NCBI GenBank assembly: GCA_922989275.2
Contig: OV277871.1
Location: forward strand, 5,456,001-5,520,000
Direction of reading: 5' to 3'
Source: Gari tellinella
Taxonomy: Eukaryota > Mollusca > Bivalvia > Cardiida > Psammobiidae
DNA: 64,000 nucleotides
Each line of letters opens with the position of its first letter. The stretch's first letter is position 1. Positions 22,219-32,439 of this stretch are shown piece by piece. The position numbers were made by a program, and so were the translations under genes. The notes beneath the pieces were generated by a model. The model ran no database searches, was not told the origin of the DNA, and worked only from the letters and a program-made list of their open reading frames with translations.

Positions 22219-22980
22219 CTAAGCATACTTCATGCTCACTGTCATGGTTCCATCTGAACTAAGCTTCATGACAATACTCTTTGAGTCAATGTGTCCTTCT
22301 GGGAGTATTTCCCCTAGTGCATGCTCCACATTTCTGTTCATAGTAGTACGGTATGATGTACTTGCAGCAAACAATTCACCCTGCGCACTATCCTCAACAT
22401 CCACTTTCTGCCTAACCATATCTCCGTTCTTATCAACCTTACACACAACTTTTACCTCATGACACGGGGTTGCATGCTGTTGCAGACTACTCTGACAACT
22501 TTGTGAGCTGGACACAGTTTCTGCAATCTTTCTTTTCCTTGGAGCAGGAATTGGCATAGGTGAGGTTCTTTTGCTGTGAGTTCGACCTTCCAACAACTCT
22601 GTATACAACGTATCTACAGCCTTTTCCTTGTCTCCTTCTTCCATCAGCTCGCACCCTGACTGTCTCTCACAGTCACCATCATCTGCTTTGTCTTCATAAC
22701 TCTTTCTTTTAGTGACTTTGTTCTTCGCCATTTCAATGTCTGATTCCCCGAAAAGAGAAAGAACATAATCTTGCATCCAAGCTGGTTTATGCCTTTCTCG
22801 CTTTTCTGGTCTGAAGCTTACCTCATATTCTGAATTCTCTGGGTAAGGCTCTGTGTCTGTCTCTTTGACAGGTGTGCTTGGATCTTCTCTAACTAAAATC
22901 TGCGACTTGCACTTGCGAATACGATCGCAGTGAACAACTTGAATGTTCCCAGCTCGGCCGCAATTGACTTTGTAAAGCAC
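22219..22980 (-). CDS. LTR retrotransposon Pol C-terminal extension
   Basis: 253 residues counted from the first Met, in frame with Pol. The upstream codons after the TGA read RGPYEVKDRISDV, the expected continuation of a GPY/F module, so this is the severed Pol C-terminus. The rest is charged and Ser/Lys-rich (KKRKIAE; KNKVTKRKSYEDK) with no chromodomain I can recognise. Confidence 0.8.
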   Translation of the reverse strand: MLYKVNCGRAGNIQVVHCDRIRKCKSQILVREDPSTPVKETDTEPYPENSEYEVSFRPEKRERHKPAWMQDYVLSLFGESDIEMAKNKVTKRKSYEDKADDGDCERQSGCELMEEGDKEKAVDTLYTELLEGRTHSKRTSPMPIPAPRKRKIAETVSSSQSCQSSLQQHATPCHEVKVVCKVDKNGDMVRQKVDVEDSAQGELFAASTSYRTTMNRNVEHALGEILPEGHIDSKSIVMKLSSDGTMTVSMKYA

Positions 22981-23016
22981 ATCAGAGATCCTATCTTTGA
23001 CTTCATATGGCCCTCG

Positions 23017-26000
23017 TCAATAGGATGTAAGCTTCGAGGAACATCCTACTTTCTTCACAGGGAAAAACACATAGACTTTTTCACCTGCCTCAAATGTCTC
23101 GAAGGATATTTTTCTGTCATAATATCTCTTCTGCCTCTTCATTGCTGTATCTGTATTGGTTCTAACTAGTCTATGAGCTGACTCTAGTTTTTCCTGTAAC
23201 TCCCAAACCCATTGGTTTGCAGGAATCCGTTTGATAGAAGATGGCATTTCGTACATAAGGTCTAAGGGACACGTAGTCTCTCGCCCTAACATGCACAAGT
23301 TCGGTGTGAACCCTGTGGTTTCGTGCCCTGCTGATCTGTAAGCCATCATCACCAATTGCAGATGTTCATCCCAGTCAGTATGGTTTGAGTTTACAAAAGC
23401 ACTGAGCATAGCTACAAGTGTTTTGTTAAAGCGCTCAACCATACCATCAGACATGGCATGATATGGAGTGGTTCTTGTTTTCTCTATTTGAAGGAGACTA
23501 CACATCTCAGCGAACAAGTGACTTTCAAATTGACGTCCCTGGTCCGAGTGTATGCGTCCTGGAACGCCAAATCTCGTAATGACTTGTTCTATCAAGATAG
23601 TAGCTATAGTTCTAGTCTCCATATTCGGCATGGCATGGCATTCTGTCCATTTTGTAAAGTAGTCTCCTATCACCAGTATGTATCTATTGCCTCTCTCAGT
23701 TTGGGGAAAGTCACCCAAAATGTCTATTGCAATTCGTTCCATAGGATAACCACTTCTCACTATCTCCATTGGTGCTCTTTTGGTCTTTGTGGGGTCTTTG
23801 CGCTTTGTGCAAGCCTCACACCCACTTATATAGGTTTTGACGTCATTCTGCATTCCAGGCCAATAGAAGCTTTGCCGAATGCGACTCAGGGTCTTTTTGA
23901 CGCCTAGATGACCTGATGCTTTGATGTCGTGTGACACCTTCAAAACCTCTTTTCTTCTTGACATAGGAACAATCCCTTGCCACTGAACTATGTTTGTTCC
24001 TTGTAAATCCCAGCGCCTCATAACTATGCCTTCTATCACTTCAAGTCTATCCCATTGGCACAGAAGTGCTTTCAAAAAGTAACTTTCGCAACCAATGACC
24101 TTCCGATCAGGTTTCTCTTTAGCTTCAAGCCACTGGCGAAGTTTCTCTAACGCCTGATCATTTTTCTGTGCTTCTTTGAGGTCAATTGTCTCTACATTCG
24201 ACGAAACGTCGACTTGGCGTACTTGATGTTCTTCTGTAGAATTTGCCTCAATTCGTCCACACTGTTTACAAGGTTTTCTACTCATCCCATCAGCATTCCC
24301 GTGCCTACGCCCAGGGCGATGCTGTATGGTCATGTCATATGTTGCCAATACTTCCAGCCATCGGGCTAATTGTCCCTCAGGATTCTTAAACTGCATTAGC
24401 CAACGCAGTGATCCATGGTCTGTTCTTACTGTGAATGCTTTACCGTAAAGGTAATGCCGAAAGTATTTCACAAAATGTACAAGAGCATAGAGCTCTTTTC
24501 TTGTGACACAGTATTTCCTTTCAGCTTTTGTCAAGGTCTTACTGGCAAAAGCAATTACTCTCTCTTGACCATCTATGATCTGGGATAAAACTGCACCAAT
24601 GCCAAAATCACTGGCGTCAGTATCCAAAATGAACTCTTTGGTGAAGTCTGGATGAGCAAGGATAGGTGCCTCACATAAACTTTGTTTAAGTTTAGTAAAG
24701 GCCTCTTGGCACTCTTCGGTCCATTCAAATTTGAATCCTTTTTGTGTCAGCCTGTGTAATGGTTTCGCAATATTTGCAAACCCACACACGAACCTTCGGT
24801 AGTAGCCACACAACCCTAAGAAAGACCTTACTTCTGTCACATTCTTAGGTTCAGTCCAATCACGCACAGCTTCTGTCTTTTGTGGATCTGTCATGATTCC
24901 TTTCTCTGTCACAATATGTCCTAGATACACAACCTCTTTGCAAAACAACTGGCACTTTCTTGGCTTTAACTTGAGGCCTGCTTCTTGAAGCCTACCAAGA
25001 ACTTTATCCAAATTGGATACCATGTCTTCAAAAGACCGCCCATGAACGATGATATCATCAAGATATATCATGCACACTTGCCAATTCAAACCCGCTAAGA
25101 CAGTTTCCATCAACCTCTCAAAGGTTGCCGGGGCATTGCAAAGCCCAAAGGGCATGACCCTAAATTCAAAGAGTCCACGCCTGGAGTTAAATGCTGTCTT
25201 AGGTCTATCACCTTCATCTAACTCAACTTGCCAATAGCCGGAGTTTAAATCTAAGCAAGAAAACCACTGGGCACCTGCCAGTTGCTCCAAAGAGTCATCT
25301 ATTCTCGGTAGTGGATACGAGTCTTTTATTGTGACGTCATTGAGCTTCCGATAGTCCACACAGAAACGTTTTGAGCCATCTTTCTTGGTGACCAATACAA
25401 TGCCACTGCTCCATGGACTTGTAGAGGGCTGAACCACATTTTTGCGAAGCATATCATCAATCTGCTGGTCAACTTCTGGATTCATGTGCACTGGAGATCT
25501 TCTCATAGGCTGTTTTATCGGGTGGGCATTGCCCGTGTCTATTTTGTGCCTAACTATGCCTGTTCTCCCGAGATCGTCATCTGACTTTGAAAAGACAGAC
25601 GAATACTTAAGAAGAAGCTTCTTTACATCTTCACATTGGTCCTTCATCATGCCTGCCACTGTTCTCTCGTACAGATCTTTTAAGTGGTCTGGTAGACCTT
25701 TTGAAGCTGAACAATGAGGCCTGTCTTTGACTACTGACACAGGAGCTAAGTGGCCAACATTTGTTCCTTTGTGTAACGTTTGGTCTTCGTCAGAAACATT
25801 CATGACTCTTAATGGAACTCTAGGTCCACCATTTACCAACGTCTTTGCCAACAACCCTTCTCCTGACTTCAATATTCTCTCTGAAGGTTCAACCAAATAC
25901 ATATCACTGCTTTTCTTCGTAAAGCCTGGCACAGTTCCCTCTATAATCATTTCCGATCTTGCCGGAATTACAATGTCTTCTGATGTAGAGACTCTATAAC

Positions 26001-26679
26001 ACCCTATTGAGCCTTTGCAGTTTAGGTCCATTTTCTTGTTCTGTATTGTTATTGCCCTCTTTGCAATGTCGATAGTGCAGCAATACTTCTTCATAAAGTC
26101 TAGACCCATCATGAGGTCACTGTCCACATTTGCAACTACTACGTCAGCTTCAAAGCTGGTGTCATTGATACCTATTGCAATGTGCACTTTTCCTCTGATT
26201 TCAAGTGTCTCTCCTGAAGCCGATATCAAGGTCCGCTCATAAGGTTTCAGCTGACCATGTTTACTCATGTTTGAGTTGTCCCATACACGTGTCGATAAGA
26301 CAGTCAGTGTTGCACCCGTATCCACCAGACAATCTAAAGTCTGGTCACCAAATTTGACGGGTATGAAAAGACCTGAACCCAATGCGTTAGCATTTGAAAT
26401 ACCGTGTTTGTCTTTGTCTTTTTCTGCCTCTTGTTTCTTGTCTTTCTGATGCCAACTTTTATGCACTTCAGCATTTCCTTGCAGTTTTGGACATCTTGCT
26501 CGTAGGTGAAATTTAGAGCCACAATTGAAACACTTATTTGTGCTACTTCTGTAAGGCGTTCTATAGTCAGACGTTTGAGGTCTACCTTGCGTTCTGGTAC
26601 CTTTGAGGCTTTTCAGTTCCTTTTCAAGCCTGTCTACGTTGTCCTGCAAGCGCTTCATTGAAGCTGCAGTGGTATTCAT
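23017..26679 (-). CDS. LTR retrotransposon Pol: zinc knuckle, protease, RT, RNase H, integrase
   Basis: 1220 residues in the same frame as Gag. CX2CX4HX4C knuckle at residues 50-63; aspartic protease CLVDTGAT with DTG at 120-122; RT with the YLDD box near residue 540 and FGLCNAPATFERLM before it; RNase H starting near DASDFGIGAVL (about 680); integrase HHCC zinc finger (about 915-955), then DDE core with HSDQGRQFE and MVERFNKTL. It ends at a TGA (23017-23019) inside the GPY/F-like module, where the same frame continues downstream. Confidence 0.95.
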   Translation of the reverse strand: MNTTAASMKRLQDNVDRLEKELKSLKGTRTQGRPQTSDYRTPYRSSTNKCFNCGSKFHLRARCPKLQGNAEVHKSWHQKDKKQEAEKDKDKHGISNANALGSGLFIPVKFGDQTLDCLVDTGATLTVLSTRVWDNSNMSKHGQLKPYERTLISASGETLEIRGKVHIAIGINDTSFEADVVVANVDSDLMMGLDFMKKYCCTIDIAKRAITIQNKKMDLNCKGSIGCYRVSTSEDIVIPARSEMIIEGTVPGFTKKSSDMYLVEPSERILKSGEGLLAKTLVNGGPRVPLRVMNVSDEDQTLHKGTNVGHLAPVSVVKDRPHCSASKGLPDHLKDLYERTVAGMMKDQCEDVKKLLLKYSSVFSKSDDDLGRTGIVRHKIDTGNAHPIKQPMRRSPVHMNPEVDQQIDDMLRKNVVQPSTSPWSSGIVLVTKKDGSKRFCVDYRKLNDVTIKDSYPLPRIDDSLEQLAGAQWFSCLDLNSGYWQVELDEGDRPKTAFNSRRGLFEFRVMPFGLCNAPATFERLMETVLAGLNWQVCMIYLDDIIVHGRSFEDMVSNLDKVLGRLQEAGLKLKPRKCQLFCKEVVYLGHIVTEKGIMTDPQKTEAVRDWTEPKNVTEVRSFLGLCGYYRRFVCGFANIAKPLHRLTQKGFKFEWTEECQEAFTKLKQSLCEAPILAHPDFTKEFILDTDASDFGIGAVLSQIIDGQERVIAFASKTLTKAERKYCVTRKELYALVHFVKYFRHYLYGKAFTVRTDHGSLRWLMQFKNPEGQLARWLEVLATYDMTIQHRPGRRHGNADGMSRKPCKQCGRIEANSTEEHQVRQVDVSSNVETIDLKEAQKNDQALEKLRQWLEAKEKPDRKVIGCESYFLKALLCQWDRLEVIEGIVMRRWDLQGTNIVQWQGIVPMSRRKEVLKVSHDIKASGHLGVKKTLSRIRQSFYWPGMQNDVKTYISGCEACTKRKDPTKTKRAPMEIVRSGYPMERIAIDILGDFPQTERGNRYILVIGDYFTKWTECHAMPNMETRTIATILIEQVITRFGVPGRIHSDQGRQFESHLFAEMCSLLQIEKTRTTPYHAMSDGMVERFNKTLVAMLSAFVNSNHTDWDEHLQLVMMAYRSAGHETTGFTPNLCMLGRETTCPLDLMYEMPSSIKRIPANQWVWELQEKLESAHRLVRTNTDTAMKRQKRYYDRKISFETFEAGEKVYVFFPVKKVGCSSKLTSY

Positions 26680-26781
26680 ATCAGCAGATTTGTCGCCAAG
26701 TGAACACGTAGAGTTAAGTATTCCTTGGGTCTCTAGCCTAGTTTTCTCTGCCTTATGGAATGCTTCTAATTCGACCGCATG

Positions 26782-27546
26782 TTAAACAGCGTCATTGAGA
26801 CTAACTGGCCGTGACTGTTTGATTCTCAAACGCATATCTACGCTGATAAGAGCGTCAATAAATTGGTCTTTGGCCAACGTTTCTTTGAGGTCTGCTGAGG
26901 CTGAAGGATATGCAAGATTAGTCAAACGTCTTACATCCTGACCTAACTCTGATAGTGTTTCTGAGGCTTTCTGACGCCTTTCTCTCAACTGGGCTCTGTA
27001 AAGTTCTGTCTGATTTGGAGGAGCGAAACGCTCTTCCAAAGCTTTCACGAGGGCATCATAATTCCTAGCATTTGATGATAAATTGCCGAATACACCCTGT
27101 GCTTGGCCACGCAAAGCCACTGCTAAATATTGCCCCTTCTCCGTGGCATTCCAGCCATTTATATCTGCACAAGTCTCGAAGTGAGCCTTGTAATCTAACC
27201 AAGAACTGGTCCCATCGTAGGTTGCAGCTTTCACCATAGTTCTGTTTTTGCCCCGAAGCTCTCTAATTGTGTCATTGGCTTCATTGAGGGGCATTGACTC
27301 TATTGGCACCCTGTCTGTTACAGGTTTCACAAGAGGGGTGCTACTGAAAGGACCTTGCTTTTCGTTTCTCGAAAGCACTCGAGTTCTATCTAGACCTAAT
27401 TCTGTTCGTCTAGGGGTCTGTGAATCAGCAACACGAAGCTGCTGTTCAGTCTCTGTAATTTCAGATTGAAGCTTCAAATAGGCATTTTCGTGCTCAAGCC
27501 TTTCAATGCGCTCCAGGAGTGCATCTACTGAAATAGTTGAAGCCAT
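26782..27546 (-). CDS. LTR retrotransposon Gag (N-terminal part)
   Basis: 254 residues. The first Met lies about 40 bases after the primer site. The N-terminus (residues 1-35) is a heptad-like coiled coil, followed by a retrotransposon Gag region (SSWLDYKAHFETCADINGW; LAVALRGQAQGVFGNL; LREKRRQKASETL-like). It stops at a TAA (26782-26784), but the same frame stays open for the 34 codons up to the Met of the pol frame, and the zinc knuckle lies beyond the stop. Gag and Pol were therefore probably one frame, and this stop is either damage or a readthrough site. Confidence 0.85.
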   Translation of the reverse strand: MASTISVDALLERIERLEHENAYLKLQSEITETEQQLRVADSQTPRRTELGLDRTRVLSRNEKQGPFSSTPLVKPVTDRVPIESMPLNEANDTIRELRGKNRTMVKAATYDGTSSWLDYKAHFETCADINGWNATEKGQYLAVALRGQAQGVFGNLSSNARNYDALVKALEERFAPPNQTELYRAQLRERRQKASETLSELGQDVRRLTNLAYPSASADLKETLAKDQFIDALISVDMRLRIKQSRPVSLNDAV

Positions 27547-27586
27547 AGCGGTTTATTGGGTCTGACAATGGGGGTTTTGTCAATGT

Positions 27587-27604
27587 ATCCCACCGCTGCC
27601 ACCA
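27587..27604 (-). promoter_or_regulatory. Primer binding site, tRNA-Leu type
   Basis: The plus strand reads ATCCCACCGCTGCCACCA, which equals the 3' end of animal tRNA-Leu (AAG/UAG type) including CCA, as I remember it. The minus-strand RNA would therefore pair with 18 bases of that tRNA. It lies 2 bases from the LTR edge. Confidence 0.85.
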
Positions 27605-27606
27605 GT

Positions 27607-28760
27607 TGTAGCGTTTTTTGGCCGGTTAACAGTGGCTTCAACTCTTTCCAAAGTATTAAGATATATATATATAACCTCAAAGAGGTCGATTTTCCTTGGG
27701 GACTGTCTGTCCTTTGATTCAAACTAACTAAATTAACAGTTAAAGTATGTACATATATGTAATCTTTCAAAAGACTTCTTGTCAGCTATTTGAGCACTTT
27801 GATTCCACAAATAATTAAGAAATATGGTAGCGAACAAATTAACTTATAATCACTTTAAATATAAACAAGAATTACAAAGACTTTCCTAGTCTATACAACA
27901 AGCGTCAATGACGCTGCTTCTTTGAGGCAATGCCTCAATGAAGCTATTCTACTACGGCTTCACAGTGCCGTCTTTTTGAGGCTATCTACTATTGCTTCAA
28001 TGACGCTGTCTTTTTGAAGCACTATAATGACTCTATAAAGCCTTCCTAATGGGGCATCAAAATGCCGTCTTCAATGACTCTGTCTTTTTGAAGCAATCTG
28101 TTGCTTCAATGAAGCCGTCCTATGAGGCTTCCCAGTGCCTTTCTCTACAATTGAAGCTATAAGCTTCAATAAGGCTTCACCAACTCCTAAACACTCCACT
28201 ACTACCCGGGATGCACGACACCGGTCTTTATTCTGACCTCTCAATAAAGCGGGGCTTCCTCGAGAAGGAAAGAACTTACTGGTGCCTAAATACCCAAAGC
28301 CCTAGAAGATTAGTTATGTTCAGTGGTGTTATCGTTAGCGTCTACTGATGTGAGCTGTAGATCGTAAACCGACAGAATGACAATTATCGCGGAATCACGG
28401 GCTTATATAGGCTCTGCTCTACCATGCTGCCCCCTAGCGGATTCCGACAAGTAACGGCTTAGTCCGAACAAATCCGATGCCAATTATACGCATCTTAATG
28501 AGCGTCCGCTTGTTGTATTCAATCACAAACATTCAAGTGATACAGATAGGTTAAATAAAACTATAAACCCTACGAAAACAGTAGAAATGAATTATAAACT
28601 TATTCCCAATGATTATAAATATCTCAGATCATGAAATAATTAAACAATTACCAACCTTTTGATTACTTGCAGCTTCACTGATTTGTTTGCAAATGAGTAC
28701 AATGTTACAAAGGGGAATAACCTATTGAAAACTATAACAACTATATCTGATTTCATCACA
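27607..28760 (-). repeat. 5' LTR of the LTR retrotransposon
   Basis: 1154 bases. On the minus strand it carries TATATAAG at 28402-28409 and AATAAA at 28227-28232, in the order expected for a U3 promoter and R/U5 polyadenylation signal. By eye it differs from the 3' LTR at two bases only. The region 27900-28180 is a degenerate internal array of TTGAAGC / GAAGCCGTC-like motifs. Confidence 0.95.
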
Positions 28761-28927
28761 GTAGAAACACGGGAATATAAACCTACATGTATGAGGAATA
28801 TATAAAGGCGTGAAATGTGAAATAGGCGCTCATATGAATTAACTGGATGTCGCGATATTTCTGATATACTGCTAAAAAGCGACATATAATCATAAATCCA
28901 ATAAAATAGTGTCTGTTGTTTTACCAG

Positions 28928-28996
28928 TTAGATGAAATGATCACATTCTGTCGGAAGGCAATACAGTTGGGACACACAAACAACAACGGATCTATG
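28928..28996 (+). CDS. DUF885 copy B, exon B4
   Basis: Acceptor gttttaccag, donor gtaaga; 23 codons, LDEMITFCRKAIQLGHTNNN GSM. It follows the retrotransposon by about 170 bases and joins B3 in phase 0 (RLPNQ-LDEMI). Confidence 0.85.
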
Positions 28997-29475
28997 GTAA
29001 GACACTAACATTTCACATGTTCAAAGTTCTAACCCAATTACGTTGACATTTGCTTACAGTTTCTTGTTTTGAAGACCTGCAGTTGTTCTGGTCGGGCGAT
29101 CATGACTATATTTGGTATACGTGTTGCTAATGAGGGATGAGGTGGGGATGGGTCCATTTGATGTATTTATTTGTCAAAATTATTATTCACTCGAAAAAAA
29201 GTTTTTGAAACCATGTTTTTGTCGATGACCATCAATTAATAAGTTCGGAAGACTACTTAAGAATAAAAGTAAAATAAAATAGTTAATCTATTTAAATACT
29301 TGTATTTTGCATTTAAGTTTAGAAACGCACCAAAACAAAATGAAATTGTAATAAGACCAACACGTTTTTTCTAACGAGTACTCTTTTATTTCACACACGT
29401 ATTTCTGCGTTAGCATCAATGCCTTCTCTGTAAAAGATTATTGCTAAAATTTACATCTCCTACCTTTTGCGTGTG

Positions 29476-29852
29476 TACAGTCACTGTTCCCTCCCTACAA
29501 CGACCCTCCCAACAACGACTCCCTCCTTACAACTACCCTTGCCGCAGTTCCATAAACAGGACAATTATGTCTAACGCTTTTACTACTGTAATATCGTCTG
29601 CTTAAAAGTGTCGTCTGCTGTTTTTTCTTAAAGTTACATATAAGTTACCATTATGATAGAATAGGTATAATGACGAGTGACAAACAGATTTAATCCAGAT
29701 CAGACGCCGCGTTACGCGGCGTCTGATCTGGATTCAAGCTGTTTGCAAATGTAAGCCAAGCTTTAGTTTACCCTCTTTGTAACGACTCCCTCCAAACAAC
29801 ACACACACTCTGTGTCTCCCATTGAATGTCGTTGTAGAGAGGGAGCGCTGTA
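29476..29852. mobile_element. Family D MITE, complete reference copy
   Basis: Ends TACAGTCACTGTTCCCTCCC and GAGAGGGAGCGCTGTA. Perfect core 29681-29748: cagacgccgcgttacgcggcgtctg flanked by AATCCAGAT/ATCTGGATT arms and CAAACAG/CTGTTTG. Confidence 0.85.
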
Positions 29853-29901
29853 CAATGTTTTGTTTGATGCCAAATGAAGATTATGTTATATTATGGTTTA
29901 G

Positions 29902-30008
29902 CTGAGAATGATGGGTGGGCTAGATACTGCTGCCAACACAGAGCCAATACACTCGCCGTTTTATAAGCCATTTAATAGCTCAGGTGAAAAGCTGTTTGGA
30001 AATGGAAG
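29902..30008 (+). CDS. DUF885 copy B, exon B5
   Basis: Acceptor atggtttag; donor AAG|GTAATT chosen because it leaves two bases that complete a Ser codon with B6. An earlier GT at 29986-29987 would break the frame. It encodes LRMMGGLDTAANTEPIHSPF YKPFNSSGEKLFGNG. Confidence 0.83.
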
Positions 30009-30349
30009 GTAATTATGTGGGATGATGCTACCTTTGTACAGTGGTAAATACTAGTGGTGGTAATCGGTTGCAAAATTGACCAACCGATGTTTTTCATATT
30101 TTCAAACAATATTCAACTATTTTCATAACTTTGAAAAAAAAGATACATTTGCGACGTTGCGAAAGAGAGAACAGATAAATTGATTATTGCTGACTTGGAA
30201 ATAAACAACTAATTGTCGGTCACCAAGTGATAATCGGTACACCACTGGTAAATACGATGTTCTCTCCCAAGAAATGCGTTTTTGTGCTAATACAGTTACG
30301 CTTATACGGGGAAGAATAACGTTTTCCCACTGAAAATGAATTTAATAAC

Positions 30350-30555
30350 GGACTTGCAAATTATAAAACAACCTCTTTCCCTATGGTTTGTTTTCAGTAT
30401 TAAAGACAGATGATTACTTAAAACAGATATGACCTTCAAATTGCTTTATGCTACTATCTGTTTGGATATGGGAAAAGGTTCTTATGGGAAATATTTATGT
30501 CTATAAAGTGGAACTTTTTTCTTTAGATGAGGAATATTTTAAAGGGGGTAAAAAG
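30350..30555. mobile_element. Family B-like MITE, decayed
   Basis: ctttccctatggtttgttttcag, aagacagatgattacttaaaac, then atgggaaaaggttcttatggg. The shell is recognisable but the core palindrome is lost. Confidence 0.5.
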
Positions 30556-30634
30556 TCGGTAAAACAATTACCTGTCTATAACGATCCCCGTCTTTAGACA
30601 TTCAAGACAAGTTATACAGTTTAACATGTATTAG

Positions 30635-30877
30635 CCCTTTACCCCATAGCCTGTTTCTAGTTTTGAAGATATGTGACCACTTAAACCAGGTTGAAAGTAA
30701 AGCAGAATGTGGCTATAGGCGCATTCTGCTTTACTTTCAGCCTGCTTTAAGCTAATATCTGCTAGAGTATAAAAATATTTCTTATGATTTTTATTTGTGA
30801 CAGTATAAATTGGAACTATATTCTTCAGTGGAGGAATTAATTAAAAGCGTAAAAAGGCGTATTTATGGGGTAATGGG
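30635..30877. mobile_element. Family B MITE, complete reference copy
   Basis: TTAG (30631-30634) / CCCTTTACCCCATAGCCTG ... tatggggtaatggg / TTAA (30878-30881). Core gaaagtaaagcagaatg and cattctgctttactttc. Confidence 0.85.
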
Positions 30878-30934
30878 TTAAGCATGTACAAGATCCTTTA
30901 GTAGTCTCTCATTCAGGAACTTTCTGCATTATTA

Positions 30935-31139
30935 CAGTAAAACCTCTCTATTACGTCCTCTAAATAATGCCAATGATTAGGTGTTAAAGATAGGTGAATG
31001 CTTAAAGCAAGGTGACAGTAAAACAGAAAGCTCCGTTAGGAGCTTTCTGTTTTACTGTCACCTAGCTTTAAGCTGACACATGTGGTTTATACAACCAATT
31101 AGCATTCTTGTTAGTAGTCGTAATAATGAGGTTTTACTG
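30935..31139. mobile_element. Family C MITE, complete reference copy
   Basis: TA (30933-30934) / CAGTAAAACCTCTCTATTACG ... gaggttttactg / TA (31140-31141). Core gcaaggtgacagtaaaacag-aaagctccgttaggagcttt-ctgttttactgtcacc. It ends 120 bases before exon B6. Confidence 0.88.
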
Positions 31140-31259
31140 TATTGTCCTGTCCTTAGCAGTCACGTAGCTTTGATTACCTATGCGCTTTCTCAATGAAAGG
31201 TCGGATACTACAGATATGACTCTTATGCCCCTATTTCTCAGTATCACATCTTTTTACAG

Positions 31260-31341
31260 CATTGCTATTGGCGACCGGCTGGAAGCTGCTGTTAAAACTG
31301 CTCTGGAGAAAATAGCCTATCTGAAAAGTTTCCTTGAAACA
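31260..31341 (+). CDS. DUF885 copy B, exon B6
   Basis: Acceptor tttttacag, donor gtaagt; 82 bases, encoding IAIGDRLEAAVKTALEKIAY LKSFLET. It is in phase with B5 and B7 and is an amphipathic helix-like segment. Confidence 0.87.
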
Positions 31342-31440
31342 GTAAGTTTACTAGTAACGAAACGAAACGCAACCGTAGTGCAATAAAATGTAGAAAAATT
31401 AAGTTATTTCACAATGCAAGGCGATTTATTTTAATCTGTG

Positions 31441-31511
31441 TGGCAAACAGTTTGGAGTCAAATCAGAAAACGGATTATCGGCGTCTGGTCAGGCTTCCAA
31501 CTGTTTGCCAG
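31441..31511. repeat. CAAACAG palindrome, degenerate F type
   Basis: gcaaacagtttggagtcaaatcag ... cggcgtctggtcaggcttcc then aactgtttgc, with decayed F shell on both sides. Confidence 0.65.
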
Positions 31512-31954
31512 GGGTATGACTGTTTTAGCATAAACTTGTTTATTTGGATAGAAAGCGTGCAGAGAAACAAATAATAATTGGAAAATTTTGAATCTGACTT
31601 ACGACAAAATTTGTTTACGATGTTTCGTAAGACGGGCCCCTGGTATGGAAGGAGTTACGGTATAATATTGGTGTACCTATTGAAACCAATCTGGTCTTGT
31701 TTGCTTGTACAACAGTTACTGTAGGTTACTGTACGTTGGTCTTTGGCAATAAACACTTTAGTGAAAATACTCATTACAGAAAATTGGAAGTTAGACTTGC
31801 CGCCAGGTATCTCGGCATCTCATCAGGCCCCGATCTGTTAGCTACACATGTCTTAACCGATCGCCAACAATGTCAAAACCTGTTACTTTCTACATTTATT
31901 GCAGTTTGTTTGATTGAACCCATTTGTGCCCACGATCCGATATATGGGACATAG

Positions 31955-32008
31955 GCAAACAGTGTAGCGTTATGCGGCGTCTGATCAGAGTCTACACTGT
32001 TTGCTGAT
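31955..32008. repeat. CAAACAG palindrome with left-arm deletion
   Basis: gcaaacagtgtag joined directly to cgttatgcggcgtctgatcag and agtctacactgtttgc. The left inner arm is missing. A similar loss is seen at 35065-35107. Confidence 0.65.
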
Positions 32009-32149
32009 AGGAATTTCAATATAAAACAAAATGAAAATGAACATTTTTGACCAGGCATCCCTTTGATAAAAAATGGACTAATCCAATATATAAACATGGA
32101 AGAATCCACTGGGTATAAATGGGTTAAGTTTCGTTCAACATTTTCCTCC

Positions 32150-32400
32150 ATAGCGCTGGTTTTCAGTGTTTTAGACAGTTTGCGTAAAGCAGGCTAAAAG
32201 TAAAAAAAGCAAAATGATCGTTTATAAAAGAGCATTTTGCTTTACTTTCAGTCTGTTTCAAGATACCATCTGCTAGGACATAGGAAATACGTTTTATGGT
32301 TCATATTTATATATATATGACTATATAACGTGGAAATACTTTGTTCATTGGAGGAATAAACTTATGACATAAAAAGCGTATCTTTGGAGTAATTGTTTAA
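32150..32400. mobile_element. Family B MITE, diverged
   Basis: taaagcaggctaaaagtaaa, core aagcaaaatgatcg/gagcattttgctttactt, right shell cattggaggaataaac ... tggagtaattg. Confidence 0.65.
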
Positions 32401-32439
32401 AAACACAAAAATGATATAGTCTATTTGTATCAATTTCAG

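Larger units (their letters stand above)
20866..28760 (-). mobile_element. Ty3/Gypsy-order LTR retrotransposon, complete, young
   Basis: A 7895-bp element on the minus strand. It has two 1154-bp LTRs with TG...CA ends and a GTAG duplication at 20862-20865 and 28761-28764. The primer site is 2 bases inside the 5' LTR, and a purine-rich tract adjoins the 3' LTR. Coding order is gag, zinc knuckle, protease, RT, RNase H, integrase, GPY/F-like tail, the order that defines Ty3/Gypsy. It sits in the B3-B4 intron of DUF885 copy B, antisense to the gene. Two in-frame stops break an otherwise continuous 1776-codon frame (27546 to 22219). Confidence 0.95.
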
